The notes under the pieces: generated by a model
Database searches by the model: none
Told to the model about the DNA's origin: nothing
Seen by the model: only the letters and a program-made list of their open reading frames with translations
Shown here: piece by piece, positions 61,967 to 64,000 of the stretch
How the letters are laid out: every line of letters starts with the position of its first letter
Position numbering within the stretch: position 1 is the stretch's first letter
Source of the DNA: Phyllobacterium chamaecytisi
GTDB taxonomy: Bacteria; Pseudomonadota; Alphaproteobacteria; Rhizobiales; Rhizobiaceae
Direction of reading: 5' to 3'
Assembly: GCF_020164455.1 (NCBI RefSeq)
Contig: NZ_JAIQWW010000008.1
Span: 1 to 64,000, forward strand
DNA: 64,000 nucleotides
Position numbers and translations under genes: made by a program

Positions 61967-63469
61967 ATGACCCATTCGACCGATTCCCGACGCGTTATGC
62001 TCGTTAGCTTCGATGGCCTTCGCGCCGATCTTATCCGTCCGGACACAACACCGAATCTCGTCAAGCTGCAGCGCCAGGGCGTGACGCTCGCGCGGCACCG
62101 AACCGTCTATCCGAGCGAAACCAGGGCGGCGATGCCGAGTCTTGTGACCGGGACTTGGCCAGGGCTTCACGGCATGGTCGGCAATGCCTATCTCGACCGC
62201 TCAACCCTGCCATCGCTTTACGCTGATACGTCAGATGACAGGCTGATCGAACAACTGGATCAGGCGAGCGGGGGAACGTTGTTCGGTGCGACATCGCTCG
62301 GAGAAGTCCTTGCGGCCAATGGCCGGACGCTTGCGGTCCTGGCCTCCAACTCCGCCGGCACGACGCGGCTGTTCAATCACAAGGCGCGTGCACTCGGCCA
62401 TCTGACCGTTTCAGGGCACTATCCTTCCGTGTGGTCTCCGGAGACGCTTCAGGAGGATTTCGAACGCCGCTTTGGGCGGATGCCACCCGTGCCACCGCAA
62501 GGCACGCCCGACTTGCAGGCTCAGACCTTCTTGACATCGGCTTTGCTTGAAGCCGTCTGGAAGGAGACCGCGCCCGACGTTGCGATCCTCTCGTTTGGCG
62601 AACCGGACATTTCCTCTCATTATTGCGGCACAGCGGAGGAAAGAACACTGCAGGCGCTCGCCTGGACAGACCGGGAGTTTGGACGAGTGCTGGATTGGTT
62701 CGAGAGCGAGGGAAGGGCACAAGGAGTGCACCTCGTCGCCGTCTCGGATCACGGTCACGTCAGTGTCCATCAGCGTGCGGACGTGCACGAGGTGCTGAAA
62801 AGCGCCGGTTTTCGCAGTGCATGGGCGCCTGCGCGTGATGTGGATGCGTTGGTTGTCCCCGGTCAGGTGGGAGCGATCTATCTCGCCAATCCGTCGGAGG
62901 AGAACATCCGTCGGGTTGTGGCGGCGATGACCGAATCTCCCTGGTGTGGTTCAATCTTCACGACCGGCCGTAGTGAAGTAGAGGGTATTGCACCGGGTAG
63001 CTTTGCGCGCAGCCTTGTCAACATGGAACACGCGCGCGTGGCTGATATCCTGTTTTCCTATAGGGCCGATGACGAGATTGATCCTTTTGGTCTTATCGGT
63101 CGCACCTGGAGTAGTGATGGGCCGATTGGGCTTGGCGTTCATGGCGGGCTCCATCCAAAGGAAATGCAAGCCGTCTGCATTCTGGCGGGCGAGGCTTTCA
63201 AATCCGACGCGGTTTCCGATACGCCGTCCGGTATTTGTGATGTTGCACCAACAATTCTCGAGTTGATCGGCCTTGTTCGACCCGAAGAGATGCAGGGGCG
63301 TGTGCTGGACGAGGCATTCTCGTCGTCACAAACCGCTGAGCTAATCGCGTTCAAGGAGACCATCCGAGAAGCAGGAACTCGCGGATACAGGCAGTTTTTG
63401 CGCCATCTGCATGTCCGCGGCACGACATACGTCGATTCAGGATGGGTTGAAGCTAAAGGTATGATTTGA
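61967..63469 (+). CDS. NPP-type phosphodiesterase, alkaline phosphatase superfamily (cassette 3)
   Basis: 500 residues. SFDGLRADL (Asp16), YPSETRAAMPSLVTG (Thr52 as nucleophile), FGEPDISSHYCGTAEE, VSDHGHVSV and GVHGGLHPKEMQ give a complete two-metal site. It aligns along its whole length with the cassette 2 enzyme. It has no signal peptide, so the substrate is cleaved after import. It is the last gene of a Pho-box-preceded operon. A diester of glycerol, sugar or nucleoside type, or a phosphonate ester, is possible. Phosphonoacetate hydrolase belongs to the same superfamily, so C-P hydrolysis cannot be excluded. Confidence 0.9.
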   Translation: MTHSTDSRRVMLVSFDGLRADLIRPDTTPNLVKLQRQGVTLARHRTVYPSETRAAMPSLVTGTWPGLHGMVGNAYLDRSTLPSLYADTSDDRLIEQLDQASGGTLFGATSLGEVLAANGRTLAVLASNSAGTTRLFNHKARALGHLTVSGHYPSVWSPETLQEDFERRFGRMPPVPPQGTPDLQAQTFLTSALLEAVWKETAPDVAILSFGEPDISSHYCGTAEERTLQALAWTDREFGRVLDWFESEGRAQGVHLVAVSDHGHVSVHQRADVHEVLKSAGFRSAWAPARDVDALVVPGQVGAIYLANPSEENIRRVVAAMTESPWCGSIFTTGRSEVEGIAPGSFARSLVNMEHARVADILFSYRADDEIDPFGLIGRTWSSDGPIGLGVHGGLHPKEMQAVCILAGEAFKSDAVSDTPSGICDVAPTILELIGLVRPEEMQGRVLDEAFSSSQTAELIAFKETIREAGTRGYRQFLRHLHVRGTTYVDSGWVEAKGMI

Positions 63470-63524
63470 CGCGCTTCTGACGGTTGATGGCCAGTCCGGC
63501 TGCGGGTTTCGGTAATTCCCGTGT

Positions 63525-63989
63525 GTGGACACCTCCGGGAATGCAAGTAAATTCTTTCGCTTTGGCAATGAGCATGCGACGGTGCGGCCTACGTTGACGC
63601 CTTTGGCGCGAGAGGCAGATTGTGCGATCGCGACCCTTGCCACAGAGATTGAGGACCCTCTGGAACTTCTCGCACCCCAAGTCGTGAAGATAGCTCTGGC
63701 GATCCATCCGGGTGAGACAATCGGGCGAGCCCTGTGCTTTAGCCGTGCTGCAATTCCTGCGGGCACCGGCAAACACTATCACCATGTTGGCATGTATACC
63801 TATCGGCGGGAGGCTCTTGCCCGGTATGTCCACCTACCACGCGGCATACTGGAACAGCGGGAGAGCCTGGAGCAGCTCCGCGCCATCGAAGCTGGCATGC
63901 GGATCGATGCAGCGGTTATTCAGACCGAACCGTTGGGCGTCGATACGTTGGCTGACTTGGATCGGGCACGAACCCTTCTTGCTCGATAG
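63525..63989 (+). pseudogene. kdsB: 5'-truncated CMP-KDO synthetase gene (kdsB)
   Basis: 154 codons. From about 63582 the product reads LTPLAREADCAIATLATEIE, FSRAAIPAGTGKHYHHVGMY, TYRREALARYVHLP, LEQRESLEQLRAIEAGMRID and EPLGVDTLADLDRARTLL, the C-terminal 60 percent of 3-deoxy-manno-octulosonate cytidylyltransferase. The N-terminal nucleotide-binding part (PARxxSxRxPGKPL) is missing, and the 55 bases before the frame show no trace of it. The normal protein has about 250 residues, so this is a fragment left by recombination after cassette 3. Confidence 0.88.
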
Positions 63990-64000
63990 TCGTGATCGAT

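Noticed and set aside
1-64000. CRISPR arrays, rRNA or tRNA genes, plasmid origin (repABC)
   Set aside because: No direct-repeat array with spacers, no tRNA-like or rRNA sequence and no Rep or Par proteins were seen on either strand.

Overview
The window looks like an accessory replicon segment (megaplasmid or genomic island) of a rhizobial alphaproteobacterium of the Rhizobium/Agrobacterium/Sinorhizobium type. The evidence is a bgsBA mixed-linkage beta-glucan operon, a pccB-orf-pccA-mcm propionyl-CoA operon with a PccR-type regulator, GC-rich coding sequence with frequent GTG/TTG starts, and IS66, IS6, ISL3 and group II intron traces. No rRNA, tRNA or CRISPR was seen. The unifying theme is organophosphorus catabolism.

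Layout: 1-564 truncated ssuD; 1398-4997 a small XRE regulator and bgsBA; 5126-12329 (minus) Opp/Dpp-type ABC cassette 1 with a frameshifted FAD oxidoreductase and a truncated NPP/alkaline-phosphatase-fold phosphodiesterase; 12442-13814 a scar in which fragments of a LysR gene and a phosphonopyruvate hydrolase gene are fused head-on to a truncated methylmalonyl-CoA mutase gene; 13814-19120 pccA, a small ORF, pccB and divergent pccR; 19636-22221 an intact IS66-family element with an 8-bp target duplication; 22440-30384 (minus) a bacterial microcompartment (BMC) operon with amino-alcohol kinase, PLP phospho-lyase, CoA-acylating aldehyde dehydrogenase, two BMC-T, one BMC-H and one BMC-P shell protein and a terminal Na/Pi transporter; 30618-31385 its probable DeoR regulator; 31750-35161 a LysR, aminotransferase, phosphonopyruvate hydrolase module (phosphonoalanine catabolism); 35350-37314 decayed phnN, a D-amino-acid aminotransferase and a decayed ridA; 37604-45777 a LysR regulator divergent from ABC cassette 2, ending in a full-length phosphodiesterase; 45778-47110 mobile-element debris; 47111-54220 (minus) a complete phnGHIJKLM-DUF1045-phnN C-P lyase-type operon, with phnF divergent; 55703-63469 ABC cassette 3 with an internal DeoR regulator and a third phosphodiesterase; 63525-63989 a 5'-truncated kdsB.

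How the parts may work together: three related Opp-type importers, each originally ending in an NPP-type phosphodiesterase gene, could bring in phospho- or phosphono-diesters or phosphonopeptides. Phosphonoalanine would go to pyruvate through the aminotransferase and hydrolase, and other phosphonates to the C-P lyase-type complex. Pho-box-like sequences precede both phnG and cassette 3, and two identical 12-bp palindromes flank the phnG/phnF intergenic region. The BMC would turn an amino-alcohol, probably 1-amino-2-propanol, into propionyl-CoA, which the pcc operon consumes, with the Na/Pi transporter handling released phosphate.

The most unusual points are a PhnJ that keeps its glycyl-radical-type glycine but lacks three of the four conserved cysteines, the threefold ABC/phosphodiesterase cassette, and an aminopropanol-type BMC in a rhizobial background with a phosphate transporter as its last gene.
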